64,000 nucleotides of DNA from Pectinophora gossypiella (GCF_024362695.1 NC_065408.1:16117518-16181517); one strand, 5' to 3'. Numbered from the stretch's first letter, positions 33,111 through 44,089 are shown. The notes: a model not told the origin generated them from the letters alone. Numbers and translations are program-made.

Positions 33111-33324
33111 CAAAACATTTTCATATCTACGTTTTTGCTATTATCAACTGAACCCTAAAACAAGTGCAAACGGTAGTATGAAGCGCAATGAATGGCAAAT
33201 GCAAGCGGATTATTTCACGCAAGCAAACTCTGGTACCTATCTGGCGAGGTTCACATTCGGATTAAATTCATATTCAAAACATATTTCTCTTTTGTGCCAT
33301 TTTCGCTATTTAGCATAGAATGTA

Positions 33325-33420
33325 AACGGTTGATGAATGTGGCGGAAGTAAATGATGTGTGCGAAATTACATAGTGTCTGCTTACCCCAGTGGGAAGTAG
33401 GAGTGAGTTTATGTATGTTC
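33325..33420 (+). repeat. LINE-C 3' end
   Basis: GGTTGATGAATGTGGCGGAA encodes RLMNVAEV. It is followed by TGTCTGCTTACCCCAGTGGG and GAGTGAGTTTATGTATG. Confidence 0.6.
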
Positions 33421-33875
33421 ATACTTTGTACACAAGAAAGTTGACTTGACGTAGATACCGACCCCGCCGGCGTGGTTGAGGATTTCCATCATTCATGTCG
33501 GATTGGCCTTTGGCTCGCCTAAACTTTATTGTCCTATCATTACTTGTCCAAACCTCTTTCGCCTATATTCAAGGCCTCCGCATTAAAAAAAAAACCCCAC
33601 ACAATTCGAATCGTAAAGGTTAGGTTGGGTTAGCACATGACTTCTGCATGTCACTTACCTGTTTAATGAAATTATTCCAGATATAATTAAGGACTAAAAA
33701 ATAATTATATATTCCGGAATTAGGGCAAATAATAATTATGACGAATGCAAAAAAGGATAAAAAAAAAACGTATAAAATTTAGGTCTAACAATTTAGGGCA
33801 AATCAAAATAATGCGTAACAGTTTTAGTTAAATGGTGTGTATCAAAAATAGAAATATTGAAAAGTATGCCAGCCA

Positions 33876-33995
33876 ATCTAGACCCTTCCTGTCGCTATAC
33901 TCGGCTCCATTAATCCTTTGAAATATATTCCTCTCAGACGACGCCCTGAGTCGAAGGTTCGCGCCCTACTAAGCACTCTCAGGCCTGTTGTCTTA
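33876..33995 (+). repeat. SINE-X, 3'-truncated
   Basis: CCTCTCAGACGACGCCCTGA to CTCTCAGGCCTGTTGTCTTA, ending where the LINE-D sequence begins. A shorter piece with GATACCGACCCCGCCGGCGT is at 33453-33487. Confidence 0.55.
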
Positions 33996-33999
33996 AATT

Positions 34000-35006
34000 T
34001 TATACTCTACAGAAAGTTACGCTGTTAGCGCTGTGTCGCAGGTTCTAAGTTGGTTTACAGTAAATAACCTAGTTCTAAATGCTAAGAAAACGAAGTGTAT
34101 TAAATTTGTTCTACCAAACGTAAAGAAAGTAAATAATAACATTAAAATTAACGACGAGAAACTAGATTTTGTTGAACACACAGTTTTCTTAGGAATTACT
34201 GTAGATGCAAAACTTCAATGGGGCCCACATATTGTATCACTAGCGGGCAAGCTAAGTTCAGCAGCATATGCCGTCAGAAGGATCCGACAACTCACAGATG
34301 TACTCACTGCTAGACTTGTCTACTTCAGCTACTTCCACAGCATAATGTCTTACGGTATTTTGCTGTGGGGTCGAGCCGCTGATGTAGAAACTATTTTCAT
34401 CATTCAAAAAAGAGCAGTTCGCGCTATTTATAAGCTGCGTTGTCGGGACTCTTTGAGGGAGCTGTTTAAAGAAATAAATATACTGACGGTTGCAAGTCAA
34501 TATATATATGAAAACATTATGTATGTACGTAAAAACTTATCTCTCCTTCCGAGAAACTGTGAAAGGCATACTTACAATACAAGAAATAAACATAAAATTG
34601 CTATTCGAAATTCTAGATTAAGTAAATTAAATTCATCTTTTTTGGTGTTATGTATACGTTTTTACAATAAAATACCAGATAATATTTTAAATTTGTCAGA
34701 AAATAAATTTAAAGCTCACGTGAAGCTTACTTTATGTAAAAAAGCTTATTATAAGATTAATGACTACCTAAATGATAAAAATGTCTGGTATTGAATGTGT
34801 TCCTCTAGTTATTAAATAACTTGTAATGTATTGTATATCCTCATTGGTTTTTAAAAGATGTGTTGCTGTTGCAGTTTCTTGTCATTTCTTCTCCTCAGCC
34901 ATAACACCTTGCGAAATGACGTAAATTCAAAAATGTTACATTGACCTTCAACAAGTTTATCCATGATAATTACGTTGAATAAATGATTCTGATTCTGATT
35001 CTGATA
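34000..35006 (+). mobile_element. LINE-D, 5'-truncated, open reverse-transcriptase C-terminus
   Basis: 34033-34794 encodes 253 residues of a non-LTR reverse transcriptase from just after the catalytic core: LSWFTVNNLVLNAKKTKCI (RT palm/thumb junction), VFLGITVDAKLQWGPHI, SYGILLWG, IQKRAVRAIY and a C-terminal LCIRFYNKIPDNI. These features are shared by Jockey, CR1 and related groups. I read no polymerase YADD or endonuclease, so it is dead but largely open. The 3' end is a GATTCT microsatellite (34982-35006). Its relative at 59630-60109 has a different tail. Confidence 0.85.
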
Positions 35007-35235
35007 CGTCTTAAACAAAAAATAAGAAAGTAAGCGTACTTTGAAAATTAAAAAGGCATTTATTTGCTTAATTACATAAATACAGAAAATGAGCCTTCCC
35101 AGTAAGTAAAATAAATTCACTTGTGTTGGGAAATGACTCGCAACTTCCTCCTAGCCTTACAAATGTATAAATCTACTAATAGGTAATAAAAAAACTTACT
35201 ACTTAAAGGTAAAACTAAATAATAAACTTTATATC

Positions 35236-35320
35236 TAAGATCACGCATATTTCCCATTGGGGTAGGCAGGGACCACGGATTCCATTTACTACGGTCTTGA
35301 CACACCACTTTAGCTAACTT
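35236..35320 (-). repeat. LINE-C 3' end
   Basis: The minus strand encodes VCQDRSKWNPWSLPTPMGN, the characteristic end of the LINE-C protein with one frameshift, then the ATGCGTG tail. Confidence 0.65.
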
Positions 35321-35336
35321 TATAATTTTAATTATT

Positions 35337-35438
35337 CATCATCATCAGCCCATTATCGTCCCCACTGCTGGGGCACGGGCCTTCCCTATGGATGGATAGG
35401 GAGATCGGGCCTTAAACCATCACCCGGGCCCAGTGCGG
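35337..35438 (-). mobile_element. SINE-5S, 5'-truncated, with 12-bp target duplication
   Basis: Only the tail third is present (ATCATCATCAGCCC to CCAGTGCGG on the plus strand). ATTTTAATTATT is duplicated at 35325-35336 and 35439-35450, so this is a complete truncated insertion. Confidence 0.8.
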
Positions 35439-35904
35439 ATTTTAATTATTATTTTAATTTAATACAAGCCTTTTAATTCGAACCTGGATTATATTCAAAA
35501 AGCACAGTAACACAATTCCGTTTCATCTTAAAGAAAACGGGAACAATGCTCAAAAAGTTGGTACAAATGAAGCAAATAATAAATTCGGCGAACAATTATG
35601 AATAGAGGCGTAAGTAGGTAATAAATAATGTTAAGACCTCCCTGGGTTATCTTTTTAAACTGCTCCAGTGGTGTTGTTGCGAACAACCGTAAATTTAATT
35701 TTATTGCTTAATATTTGTACAGGGTGGCGATGGAAAAATGTACGAATTAAACCGTCTCGTGAAAAGATCTTAAACTCGAGAATGTAGGACGAGATGACAC
35801 ATTCGGAATGAACGGCCGTCCTACGGTCTGCTAATTATTACTTGTTTCCTCATTCATTTATTTTTAATTTTGTATTCCTTGACTCTTGTATTTAATTATG
35901 AATC

Positions 35905-36110
35905 CACACTAATATAAGTGGGAAACTAACTCAATCTGTCTTTTAAAATGTTGAAGCGATTTAAATGAAATTAAATATCCAGATAGTTTACGACCTAGGT
36001 AAGAACATAGTTTTTATCCCGGAAATCATCCCCTGCGATGATGGAAAGGGAAAGAAAAAAATTCACGCGATAACCGAAGTCCACGCGGACAAAGTCAATT
36101 TATCATGCTA
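35905..36110 (+). repeat. Dispersed repeat related to 2253-2820
   Basis: CACACTAATATAAGTGGG, GAAGCGATTTAAATGAAATT and GTCCACGCGGACAAAGTC in order. It supplies the uninterrupted form of the join seen at the TTAA MITE. Confidence 0.55.
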
Positions 36111-36298
36111 AAAAAAATCTCGTAGAATCGTTTTCACTATACCCGAAGATTTGTCCTGTTGTTTGCGTAAGCACATAAAGACAAATTTCTCCCATTACAC
36201 GTTCGACCTTCAGTTATTTCTCGTGTTTATCCTGTCAACATAATATTTTGAGAATCTTCATTTTGAGCTGCATGCAGTTGCATAATTAGCGCCTGCCC

Positions 36299-36440
36299 GC
36301 GATTGCTGATACATTGCGCGCGATTGCTGATACACTTCACGCGATTGCTGATACACTTCACGCGATTTCTGACACACTTCACGGGATTGCTAACTCACCG
36401 CATGCGATTGCTGCAGTTGATACACTGCGCGCGGTTACTG
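36299..36440. repeat. Minisatellite, about six 21-bp units
   Basis: Imperfect direct repeats of GCGATTGCTGATACACTTCAC. The period is a multiple of three, so both frames that stay open through it repeat seven residues (AIADTLH or LLIHFTR). I see no start context or flanking exon to support translation. Confidence 0.8.
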
Positions 36441-36957
36441 ATCAGTCTTTTGGCAGCCTTAGTATTAGCAGATTATTCAAACTAATATTTTTTTTTTTTG
36501 TGAATTCAACTTGTTTATTGTTTCCATCCTGTATAGTCCCGTAGTCACCTGAAGGTGTGAGAGCTTCAATAAAGGCAACATTATATAAGAGTAAGATAAC
36601 GCCAAAGATACTGTACACATTGAGAATTTTTAATTGTTATATCTCCATCGGGAGCCATTGCTATTAACATTGATTACGATCTCTGCTGTCTATGGGACTA
36701 CCTATTAGTCGCCTTCTTGTGAAAACCACGTAAGCGCCTTTTAGATTTTTTTAAGAACTTAATTTTGCCCTGGAATGAAATTAGTGCTAAGAAATTGGGA
36801 TTTTGTTGAAGGAAATTACATCAGAACGTAATTATTCAAAAAGGCGCGTAGAGTTCACTATAAGGCTTCGCCTAATTTTATGACTATTCATAATATAATT
36901 ATGGTTCTGTTTGTTTCCGCTTTAAAGTTGTTAACTATTTTTATTGTTTTAATTTCA

Positions 36958-37008
36958 CCACCACCACCATTAATTTAAGAGCCACGCTCTTGTCGGTGCA
37001 GCATTTGT
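36958..37008 (-). repeat. LINE-A 3' end, short
   Basis: (CCA)n at the left, then TTAATTTAAGAGCCACGCTC and TTGTCGGTGCAGCATT. Only the last 50 bp. Confidence 0.6.
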
Positions 37009-37879
37009 TTTCTTTTTTTGTTTTAATTTCATCGGAAGGATATTGAGTTGAGAGAAATTTGATTAGGTATTAGTATTTATTACGATATATTGAAAAATTG
37101 GCCACAATTATTTCACAATGATTAGTAAATGTCGCATTTCTAAACTTTTTTTTTTAAATATTTTCTCGCCAATGTCCTTTATTGTCTATTAGGTATTAAT
37201 ATTATTATTTTTAAACCTATCATCATCTTCTAAATACACATACTGTTACACTAATGTTTATAATATCCAAAATGGCTTAAAATGTTCACATTGGAACGTC
37301 CACATATTGTGTCGATGAACAAGTAGTGAAGCTACTGGAATGAAGGACTGCAATATATTATATCCAAGCTCTGATATCAAATCACCTAATTACCGGAGAC
37401 ACAATCACTCTAGAGTTATATACAATGACAGTAACAAAGGGTACACCTCAGAAATTCCTTTACTTGTACTTATTATATTTAAATACGATTTAACAAAAAT
37501 AGAGGTCGGCTTCAATCTACTAAATTGAGGCTGCATAAGGATCAGAGGACACGTACAGTCTATTCAAACGCTTTGAATGTCTCGTACAAAACAATGTCCA
37601 AATGGTGAATGTTACTTTCTTACAAAAACAAGTGATTACAGCTCTCTGAAGAACTAGACAATAGAATTATCATTGAAAAAGTATCTGCGTAGAACAATAG
37701 TAGGTGATGTGAGAAGCGATTCTAAGCTTCACATTATTGAAGGTATATCAAGTAACAGCTGTTAGAAATATAATGTATACACTTATCTAATAAATAAATA
37801 ATAAATAAGTATACTTCCTTAATTTTGAGGCATTTTGTATTCGGTAATGATATTTTGAGATGGAATAATTATGTATTCT

Positions 37880-38482
37880 GCCTTCGCGGCCTACCGCGAA
37901 TTTTATCGAGGGCTTTACCAATATCTATACGATGATAGCATTCGATGATATTCAAGAGATAATTAGAGAATTTCTTTATCGGAATTCCATCTCGGAATGG
38001 GCTACAAACAAAATATTACTAACAAAAAATATTTTGATTATATTTTTATTATTACTTACAAAGATTGTAAGCTATATTACATTGTTACTGACACATAGGG
38101 CACTTAATAGTCTTAAACAAAAAAAAAATCAAATAATAATATAAGTTAAAAATATTTAATTAGGAATTTATTTTATTATTGTGTTATTTTTATGCAGATT
38201 TTTCTTGCAGTTTTTATTAGGAATTTAGTCTTTTACTTTTTTTGTTGCACAGTTCCTACATTTTACCTGTCATTTGGCTGCAAAATTACTGCTGCATTGG
38301 AACTGGCGTCAGTTCAAATTATGTCCTCTGTAATAGCTCTTTTTGTTCTACATCATAATATACCCCTGACTTTATTAGGTCAGAGCCCTATAACTGATAA
38401 GTTCGATAGACTGATATTCATTAACTGTCTCAGAGCTGAATCATCTATGAAACACAGTCAATATGACATCAATAATACTTAA
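37880..38482 (+). pseudogene. Possible chemoreceptor-like relic
   Basis: Two hydrophobic open stretches lie in order. The first (37870-38144) reads FTNIYTMIAFDDIQEIIREF, then a membrane-like ILIIFLLLLTKIVSYITLLL. The second (38192-38482), after a plausible acceptor TTTTTATGCAG, reads VFIRNLVFYFFCCTVPTFYL. Insect gustatory receptors often have an RN-x-x-FYF-type helix near the C-terminus, but the defining TYxxxxxQF end is not found. Upstream sequence (37545-37645, YSLFKRFECLVQNNVQ) could be a further broken piece. It could equally be chance AT-rich hydrophobic code. Confidence 0.25.
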
Positions 38483-38696
38483 TCTCAGAACAGCGATATT
38501 AATAGAAGTTTTATGAGTAAGTTGATTAAGCAAGCGAAGTAGATGTGTTTTATTATAGCCCATATAGTCCCATTGGGCTTTATCTGTTACTGAGACCTTA
38601 TTGACAGTGACACAAACTTTGGAGTATTGTTAGTATAGTTTAGAAGAACAAAAATAGTTTAGATACCTACATAAACACAGAAACTCGTGTCTCGAG

Positions 38697-38885
38697 TCTA
38701 TGGATTTCGATATTCTTTGATCTTGAAACTTCAGTTACTTCACCTTGTTTAACTTACTCACTGACATGTTTCCTCAACGTTCATCAACCTTTGCTTACAT
38801 GCGCGCCGTTTTAAAGTAGGTAAGTCGTACTACTAAAATCTTTTTAAAGACATTCCAATTCAGTCAATGTACGTCTTCGTGTTAT
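38697..38885 (-). repeat. LINE-C remnant, old
   Basis: Weak matches in order to the LINE-C end (AGGTTGATGAACGTTGAGGA on the minus strand) and to its preceding TACATTGACTGAATTGG segment. Confidence 0.45.
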
Positions 38886-39215
38886 TTAAACAGAACGACA
38901 TGATTTTTTTGGTTTGCCATGTTAGCACCAATCAACAATACGAGTACGACATAATATTGTCGGAATCGATAAAATGACCGTGACAAAACTTTGTTACGTT
39001 GCGCATGCTAGCCCTGCAGGTCACTTTCTCAGTCCGGGTCAGAGCTTTTTCATCTCCACACTATATGACAAGCAAGCACTGTCAAACTCGTTCGCAAGCA
39101 ATGATACAGACGATAATCGGCGTGCGCGTGTAATAGCCGATTATGTAGATGTGCTTCTATTTTTAATTGACACAATGGCCCCGATTCCTGCAGACACCTC
39201 CTAATTTGACTTTAA

Positions 39216-39475
39216 GTAATACCTGTCATCTTCTTTTTCGCTGATAAGGAAATGCTGAATGAATAACCCGGGCGAATCAAAAAGTATCTCGCTGGTAGGC
39301 AAACCGTTTGACGTGTGCTGTTAACTTAATTCTGCCGGGTTATTGGCCGATGTAAAATGTTTAGACGGTTGTTTTAGATTTCTGTTTAAAATTGACGTAT
39401 GTTCCATGAATTTTATGCCTGTCGATTAACCATTCCTTTCCTTTTCGGCGGATAAGAAAATGACAGGTATAACTT
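39216..39475. mobile_element. MITE downstream of the carboxylesterase
   Basis: The left end ATACCTGTCATCTTCTTTTT and the right end CGGATAAGAAAATGACAGGT are imperfect inverted repeats about 258 bp apart. The interior contains CCGGGCGAATCAAAAAGTAT and CCGGGTTATTGGCCGATGT, which look like internal direct copies of a short motif. Its right end is about 320 bp from the gene's stop codon. Confidence 0.6.
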
Positions 39476-39663
39476 AAAATAAAATTAGATGGCGTCTGCA
39501 GAAATTAGCACCATTGACCGTATATAAAAGTAATAATTTCAATTAGTGACATGAAATGTTTTTATCGGCAGTCTACAACTGATTCCATTTAGTATCTTTA
39601 TCTATTGTAGCGATAAAACTCAGATATTGTTACAGTTCCTTTGTAATTGTATAATACGTAATC

Positions 39664-39669
39664 TTTATT
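39664..39669 (-). promoter_or_regulatory. Candidate poly(A) signal of the carboxylesterase
   Basis: AATAAA on the minus strand, 125 bp beyond the stop codon. An earlier AATAAA overlaps the last codons and is less likely to be used. Confidence 0.45.
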
Positions 39670-39793
39670 GTCACTGTTTTTATCTACAGATTTACCTACT
39701 ACAAATTCTGCGGGAAAATAAAACAAGTTATTTTTTGATGTAAATAATAAATATTTGTTCTATTAAATTTTGCTATAAGATAATTTTTCTACG

Positions 39794-39989
39794 TCATTGT
39801 TTTATTGGTAAAAAGTACTTCAAGTCTTTTCTCCTATATTTTTGGTAAACTTCCTTCCATATCTGGTATCCTCCAGGGTTAGGCATTGGACCTATGCTTA
39901 GCTCATCATCAAAGTAGAGGAAATTCAGTTTATCCTTCGTACTTCGTTCCCACTTTATTGGTAAGCTTGAAGACGGTGGAGTGGGGTTC
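39794..39989 (-). CDS. Carboxylesterase exon 3: C-terminus
   Basis: The acceptor CAG (39992-39990) gives NFAKYG-NPTPPSSSLPIKW across the join, the usual family sequence after the last catalytic residue. The final 64 codons run through FLYFDDELSIGPMPNPGGYQ and end IKQ. No gap or stop. Without this exon the protein would lack the last helices of the fold. Confidence 0.93.
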
Positions 39990-42900
39990 CTGAAAAGTAA
40001 ACATTTGTTAAAATCACTTAGGTTCAGTGGCCCTAGCAAAATATTTAGGTGGTGCGAGATCTCAAAGTGGCGCCCCCTCAGCCTCTATTAGTTTACGGCC
40101 ACCAAAATTTACCTCATCATCAGCCTATTAACGTCCCCACTGCTGGGGCACGGGCCTTCCCTATGGATGGACAGGGAGATCGGGCCTTAAACCATCACGC
40201 GGGCCCAGTGCGGATTGATGGTTATTAACGACTGCTAATGCAGCCGGGACCAACGGCTTAGCGTGCCTTCCGAAGCACGGAGAAGCTCGAGATGAAAAAT
40301 TTTTTGTTTTTTTTTTGGTCACCCGTCCTATGACCGACCTTTGCGAAAGTTACTTAATTTCAACAATCGCAGACCGAGCGCGTTTACCGCTGCGCTAACG
40401 AGCTCCTCAAAATTTACCTATTTAAGTCTTTTAAAATTGTTATTTACGGCCACCTAGTATGAGTTTTATATGTCCGCAATCTAACCCGATGAAGTTTTAG
40501 TTTGCGGCCAGGGTGAACCAGTCTTGGTTGATTTTGGCGCCCACTATTTTGGCGCCTGGTGCGATGGCACACCTCGCACTGCCCTAGGAGCGCCACTGCT
40601 TAGGTTCTCAACCTTATAAATATTAAATTTTGTAAGGCTCAGACGCCTTCTAAAATCCAAATCTCATTATTTAATTGTTGTGTCTGTAAGTCCGGGCCTT
40701 ACGATGTAAATGTCGGTCACACCATTATTATGACTAATTAATCCTTTGTACTAGACAGTATTGTAAACATAATTTTGTGGCTAGTTGCACAATAACATAA
40801 TGCAGCGTATATTACCATCCAATAATAATTATTATTATTTCCTAGTAAGATCTAAGGGCTACTAATAATAATAATAACTCCATAGGCCCGAGATATGGAA
40901 ATGACATACAAATAATAATAATACGTGTCGAATTGTCAGGAAATTCCTATCACTGAACCAATAACAGCACTTGGCTACGGCCCGTGCCACCCATACCTCT
41001 TCGGAGAAATTAAAATATATAAAATAATAATAATTATAATAAAAGATCTATCAAACATATCTGTCTTTTTTGTTAAAATTGTTGATGAACTTATGACGTT
41101 ATTACCCATATTTAGCGAAGTTAGTCCACATCATCGTCATCCAGTCGATCATCTGTTGGTCCTTCTTAGTAATAGGATAAGGCCAAATGTTTCCATTAAA
41201 CAGGTACAATAACTCATCAGCATGGCAAGCACCTGTCTCATTGGATATACCCATTCTAGTTTTCAAGAAATTCCGTCCACCAGCATAATTAAATATGTAA
41301 TTAAAAACAGGCACATCATTTGGAATGACCATTTCTGCTTCAAAAATTTCTGGAAGCTCAAAATACAATTGCGTATACAAATCTACTAAATGCGACTTCA
41401 TTTCTAAACTTATACGTTGATCACCAAAGTAAAACTTTTTCAATTTCTTATCTACTTCTATCGCTTCCTCTTCATGTGGGAAGATTAAATCGGAAGCGAA
41501 AAGATAGTTATAATTTGTTTCGTTGTAAGCTGTTTCTGTCGCCCCGTGTACCAAGAATTCTCCTTCCTTAGTATTTGAACCGTATATCACTGGTATTTTC
41601 TTTGGATTGCTGCGAATCAGATTGTAAGGTAAATCATCAATAGCCGGTTCGACTCCAGGTATAGGTTTTTCTACACATGGTATACTTAATAACTCTGTGT
41701 CAAAGTATTTGTGAATCGGTTTCTTTGCTTTAGTTGTTATAAGTTTCTCCATGGACGTTTTTGAAAATATTTCATACAGTTCTTGAGGATCCTCTGTGTT
41801 TTGACCTAAAGCTTTGGCTATGATACTGGCAACCCAAATTGGATCTCTATTGATAGCCCAATTCGAAATAGCTGATCCGCTTTGTACTATCATTTTGTTA
41901 AACAATCCTTCAGTGGCTTTGCTAGCATGTAGTAAAGACACAGACGTCCCCCCAGCGCTTTCACCAAAGATGGTTATATTATCAGGATCACCACCGAAAG
42001 CAGATATATTCTTCTTCACCCATCTTAAAGCAGCTATTTGATCTTTTATACCGGCATTTCCTGGAGCCTCTTTTATTCCAAGACAGAGGAAACCTAAAAC
42101 GCCGAGTCTGTAGTTGAATGTTACTAAAATTACGTCATATCTGACCAAGAATTCGGGTCTGTAGACCAGTTTCCCTCCACTTCCAAGAATGAATGCTCCT
42201 CCATGTATGAAGACCATCACAGGCAATGGTCTCTTTGCTTTAGCTGGAACGTATACGTTTACTTTCAAGCAGTCTTCGGAGCCTACGAATCCCAACACTG
42301 GGGCATTTTGTGGGCAGGAGTACTCTTCCGTAGCTCTGTATATGCCTTCCCATTTTGGCGGAGGATAGGGCGCCTGAAATTACAATATCAGATTAACTTT
42401 CTGTCTGTTTTACTGATGATCTGACATTTCACGTCACGATTTACGATAGATAGATAAAAACGTTTATTTGGTTTACGGACACACTGCATACAAAAATTTT
42501 AAAGATTAGATACAGTCAGCCAATCAATAGGGACGAAACTCTGTATTTAACACGCCAGGTGTGCAGAGTGAAGTATACCATAATAGCGTATCTTTTATAA
42601 TTATTTTCTGTGTTGATCTCATTGTATTGTTGCTATGTGTGTGGCGACTTTTAAAAATATATGAATTTTATTCGTATCATATAAATAATAATTTAATTAA
42701 AGAGTGAGATAAATGTACTTAATAACGGAGTAATGTAGTTACGTATAAGTCATGAAATCAGATATCCTATCGCGGTACAAAATCAAAGATCTAGGTAAGT
42801 TTAAATACAAAAAAAATATAATTAGGTAGGTAAGTAATTTAAAAACAAAATATGTCAAAAATAAGATATAAAAAAAACAAACGCAAATAAATATAAGAAA

Positions 42901-43096
42901 CGACTAAACTTCATACCTGAAAGCGATTCGAACTATTAACTGTCCCATATGGAATACCTATGTATTCTAAAATAGTGCCATCTGCATTCACATTACCGGT
43001 CAAAGTCCCTTGTTCTATCTTCACGGGCGGTGTTGGTTGGTCAACTAAATTCAAGGCAAATAGAGTGAACAACACTATTCTCTTTCCGTATTTCAT
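39794..43096 (-). CDS. Secreted carboxylesterase, three exons, intact
   Basis: Joins exons 42917-43096, 41106-42373 and 39794-39989 on the minus strand into 547 residues plus stop. All four splice sites are GT/AG and the frame is kept (phase 0, then phase 2). The product is an alpha/beta-hydrolase of the type-B carboxylesterase family, which hydrolyses carboxylic ester bonds; insect members act on odorants, hormones and plant or synthetic esters. Its length is normal for a full member. The catalytic set is complete: HGG 117-119 (oxyanion hole), Ser199 in GESAGG, Glu330 in SNTKEG and His444 in GACHADE. The nucleophile elbow is GESAG, not the GQSAG of classical juvenile hormone esterases, so I favour a general or antennal-type lepidopteran esterase. 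An N-terminal signal and no C-terminal retention or anchor signal imply secretion. Asn-x-Ser/Thr sites occur at 54, 192, 344 and 438. Substrate cannot be read from sequence. Confidence 0.95.
40115..40407 (-). mobile_element. SINE-5S, full length, in carboxylesterase intron 2
   Basis: On the minus strand the head reads GAGGAGCTCG, A-box TTAGCGCAGCGG, then a 5S rRNA-like module (GTTGAAATTAAGTAACTTTC, GGACGGGTGACC; in less mutated copies TGAAGTTAAGCAAC and GGATGGGTGACC), then the core CCGTGCTTCGGAAGGCACGC and a tail GCCCCAGCAGTGGGGACGTT with ATG-rich end. CAAAATTTACCT is duplicated at 40103-40114 and 40408-40419. It lies in the same orientation as the gene. Confidence 0.85.
40862..41050 (+). repeat. 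R4/Dong-like LINE scraps in (TAA)n, intron 2
   Basis: Between AATAATAATA tracts (40863-40878, 40911-40922, 41026-41040) lie ATAGGCCCGAGATATGGAAA and GCACTTGGCTACGGCCCGTG, CTTCGGAGAAATTAAA. The latter resembles the end of the 56640-56925 copy (GCACTTGGTCTGCGACCCGT). R4/Dong LINEs target TAA repeats, which would explain the flanks. Confidence 0.5.
41106..42373 (-). CDS. Carboxylesterase exon 2: catalytic core
   Basis: Residues 61-482. It starts APYPPPKWEG after an AG acceptor at 42375-42374, so the join reads NRFQ-APYPPP as in the family. The conserved pair Cys80 (EYSCPQ) and Cys95 (SEDCLKVNVY) should form the N-terminal disulfide. Then follow FNYRLGVLGF (146-155), GNAGIKDQIAALRWV (165-179) and FGGDPDNITIFGESAGG (186-202). 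The donor GT is at 41105-41104, just before an in-frame TAA that would truncate an unspliced product after KYG. Confidence 0.95.
42917..43096 (-). CDS. Carboxylesterase exon 1: signal peptide and N-terminus
   Basis: Sixty codons starting MKYGKRIVLFTLFALNLVDQ: a basic start then a hydrophobic core at residues 7-18. The mature start motif VKIEQGTLTG and EYIGIPYG are family hallmarks. It ends at Gln60 (NRFQ) with donor GT at 42916-42915. An in-frame TAG 12 bases upstream (43106-43108) makes Met1 the first possible start in this exon; a non-coding 5' exon is still possible. Confidence 0.92.
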
Positions 43097-44085
43097 TTTA
43101 TGACACTATTATTAGTCTATGATAACAATTCTATAATCAAAAATCTATATTAAGTACACAATATTTCTAGGCAAAAAAATATCGCAGTGACTAGACGTCG
43201 AATACATGTTTCATCCTTCACGACGCTTCAAATAGCTATAATAGCTAATCATTATTTTCACAAATTCGATAAATTACACTTACAACACTAAATAACACTT
43301 TCACGGTCAAATATTTCGATAAAACACAAAACTAACCTAAAACCTACAACTCCCGGTATTATGGTAACGATACTCAATCGCGAAGTGACCTTGTAGCCTA
43401 ATGAACTAGAGTGATAGTCGTCTATTTCGTTTTGTTGGGTTATATCGTGACTCGACCGTCGCGCAAGCGCTGTGGCCTCTAACTGACAGTTCGTAGTTTG
43501 TACCTTCTTGTGCCTAGTATATTTTCCTGCATTTTTTATTAAGTATATAAGGGGTTATGACGCGGATGTTATCGCTTCATACGTTAACCTATTAGGTACT
43601 CTTCATTGTTATTATAATGTATTATGAAATGTACCACTATCGGATAGGCAAAGGAACAAATCGACTTACAGCCACTTTTAGTATTGTCATTTAAATATAA
43701 TTATAAATAAAAAAGAATAATAACTAATAAAATAAACTTCTTTATCGTTCGGAACTACACATAAATACTGGCTGACTAAAATTCTGGTGGATGAAAAAAA
43801 ATTTTTAGTTTCACAGGTGTAAAACTAGCTGCATCTCTTTCTTGTACTAATGGTAAGTGAAGGACGGTGTTATGTTTATATTTGTCTATCTAATCATCCT
43901 GTCATTATAAGCAGTTGAAAGGTTCCCGGCCTATCAACTAGTCCCTCATGTCAGACAGGATGTAATTATATGCTATAGTTCACTACACTGGATAACTCAC
44001 GCTAGTAATCCGTAATCGGGTGGGCAGAGCCATAAGTCAATTTAAAGCTACATTTGACACTAACACACACACACAACACACACAC
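43097..44085. other. Upstream region of the carboxylesterase
   Basis: Should hold the promoter and 5' leader. I see no convincing TATA box with initiator; CTATAATAGCTATAATAG-like sequence near 43235-43250 is only weakly suggestive. No repeat is recognised in the first 900 bp upstream. Confidence 0.4.
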
Positions 44086-44089
44086 TTTA

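Noticed and set aside
36299..36440. CRISPR array
   Set aside because: The repeats are directly adjoining, with no spacers, and the DNA is from an animal genome.
38974..39204. 76-codon plus-strand frame
   Set aside because: No domain recognised, and the DNA adjoins a MITE; probably repeat-derived non-coding sequence.
39990..41105. Esterase pseudogene because of the in-frame TAA after KYG
   Set aside because: The stop lies just past a good GT donor, and a matching acceptor and C-terminal exon restore a full-length protein.
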